Positions 6,515 to 6,739 of a DNA stretch of 6,739 bases are shown piece after piece. The notes under the pieces were generated by a model that worked only from the letters and a program-made list of their open reading frames with translations, was not told where the DNA came from and did not search any database. Source of the stretch: Flavobacteriaceae bacterium (lineage in GTDB: Bacteria > Bacteroidota > Bacteroidia > Flavobacteriales > Flavobacteriaceae). The stretch spans positions 1 to 6,739 of the forward strand of contig JAGLKH010000252.1 in NCBI GenBank assembly GCA_023141985.1, written 5' to 3'. The translations under genes were made by a program, and so were the position numbers. Every line of letters begins with the position of its first letter. Position 1 is the stretch's first letter.

Positions 6515-6739
6515 TGGAAAAGTTTACATTAGAAATTATTCAAGACTCATTAGTTGCTGCAGGTGATGAAATGTTTAAAACATTAGAGCGCACAAGTATG
6601 AGTCCAATTATATACGAATCGTTAGATTATGCAGTTGGAATAACAGACGCTAAAGGAGAGCTCTTAGCGCAAGGAAATGGAGTTACAGCATTTCTAGCGG
6701 CATTAGATTCAGTAGTGAGAGCAACACTTGAGAAATTTA
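6514..6739 (+). CDS. hyuB: hydantoinase B/oxoprolinase family protein, HyuB subunit (3' partial)
   Basis: The start ATG (6514-6516) shares one base with the hyuA stop in a TAATG junction, the normal arrangement for coupled subunits. The frame stays open for 75 codons to the window edge. The visible start has the HyuB signature region: FTLEIIQDSLVAAGDEMFKT, then LERTSMSPIIYESLDYAVGITDA, GELLAQGNGV and FLAALDSVV. Family members are usually about 510-600 residues, so most of the gene lies beyond the window. In this superfamily HyuB partners HyuA in the ring-opening or carboxylation step. The RTSMSPIIYE/LDYAVG wording fits the N-methylhydantoinase-like branch, but this is too short to assign a substrate. 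Whether a small third subunit (as in acetone carboxylase) or a racemase, carbamoylase or permease follows is the key missing context. Confidence 0.92.
   Translation, partial: MEKFTLEIIQDSLVAAGDEMFKTLERTSMSPIIYESLDYAVGITDAKGELLAQGNGVTAFLAALDSVVRATLEKF

Overview
The window is AT-rich and looks like the chromosome of a marine- or soil-type flavobacterium (Bacteroidota). Four things support this: a type IX secretion (T9SS) C-terminal sorting domain, a TonB-dependent receptor with an N-terminal carboxypeptidase-regulatory-like domain, sequences close to the Bacteroidota promoter consensus (TTG ... TAnnTTTG), and start codons preceded by A/T-rich sequence without a clear Shine-Dalgarno.

Layout. 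(1) Bases 2-340 (+) are the 3' end of a gene for a secreted protein; only its T9SS sorting tail is visible. (2) The convergent gap 341-609 holds a weak hairpin after that gene, a minus-strand stretch resembling the 3' half of a tRNA, and an 11-bp hairpin overlapping it. (3) Bases 610-1848 (-) encode a 412-residue, probably cytoplasmic protein that I do not recognise. (4) The divergent gap 1849-1965 carries a 26-bp inverted repeat (12-bp arms) placed as a possible operator, overlapping a tentative promoter for the next gene. (5) Bases 1966-4317 (+) encode a complete outer-membrane TonB-dependent receptor of 783 residues, not of SusC type and without a SusD partner. (6) The gap 4318-4447 has a perfect-consensus promoter and, downstream of it, a strong intrinsic terminator just before the next gene. 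(7) Bases 4448-6514 (+) encode a complete HyuA (N-methylhydantoinase / oxoprolinase / acetone-carboxylase family) and, overlapping it by one base, the start of HyuB, cut by the window end at 6739.

How it may work together (inference). The receptor would bring a scarce small molecule across the outer membrane, and the cytoplasmic HyuA-HyuB enzyme would use ATP to open or activate a ring amide or carbonyl compound. The substrate cannot be read from the sequence: hydantoins, N-methylhydantoin, 5-oxoproline-like lactams and ketones are all handled by members of this superfamily. The most unusual parts are regulatory: the terminator inside what would be the hyuA leader, the 8-base complementarity between the terminator loop and bases just after the receptor stop, and the palindrome between the receptor and the divergent unknown gene.
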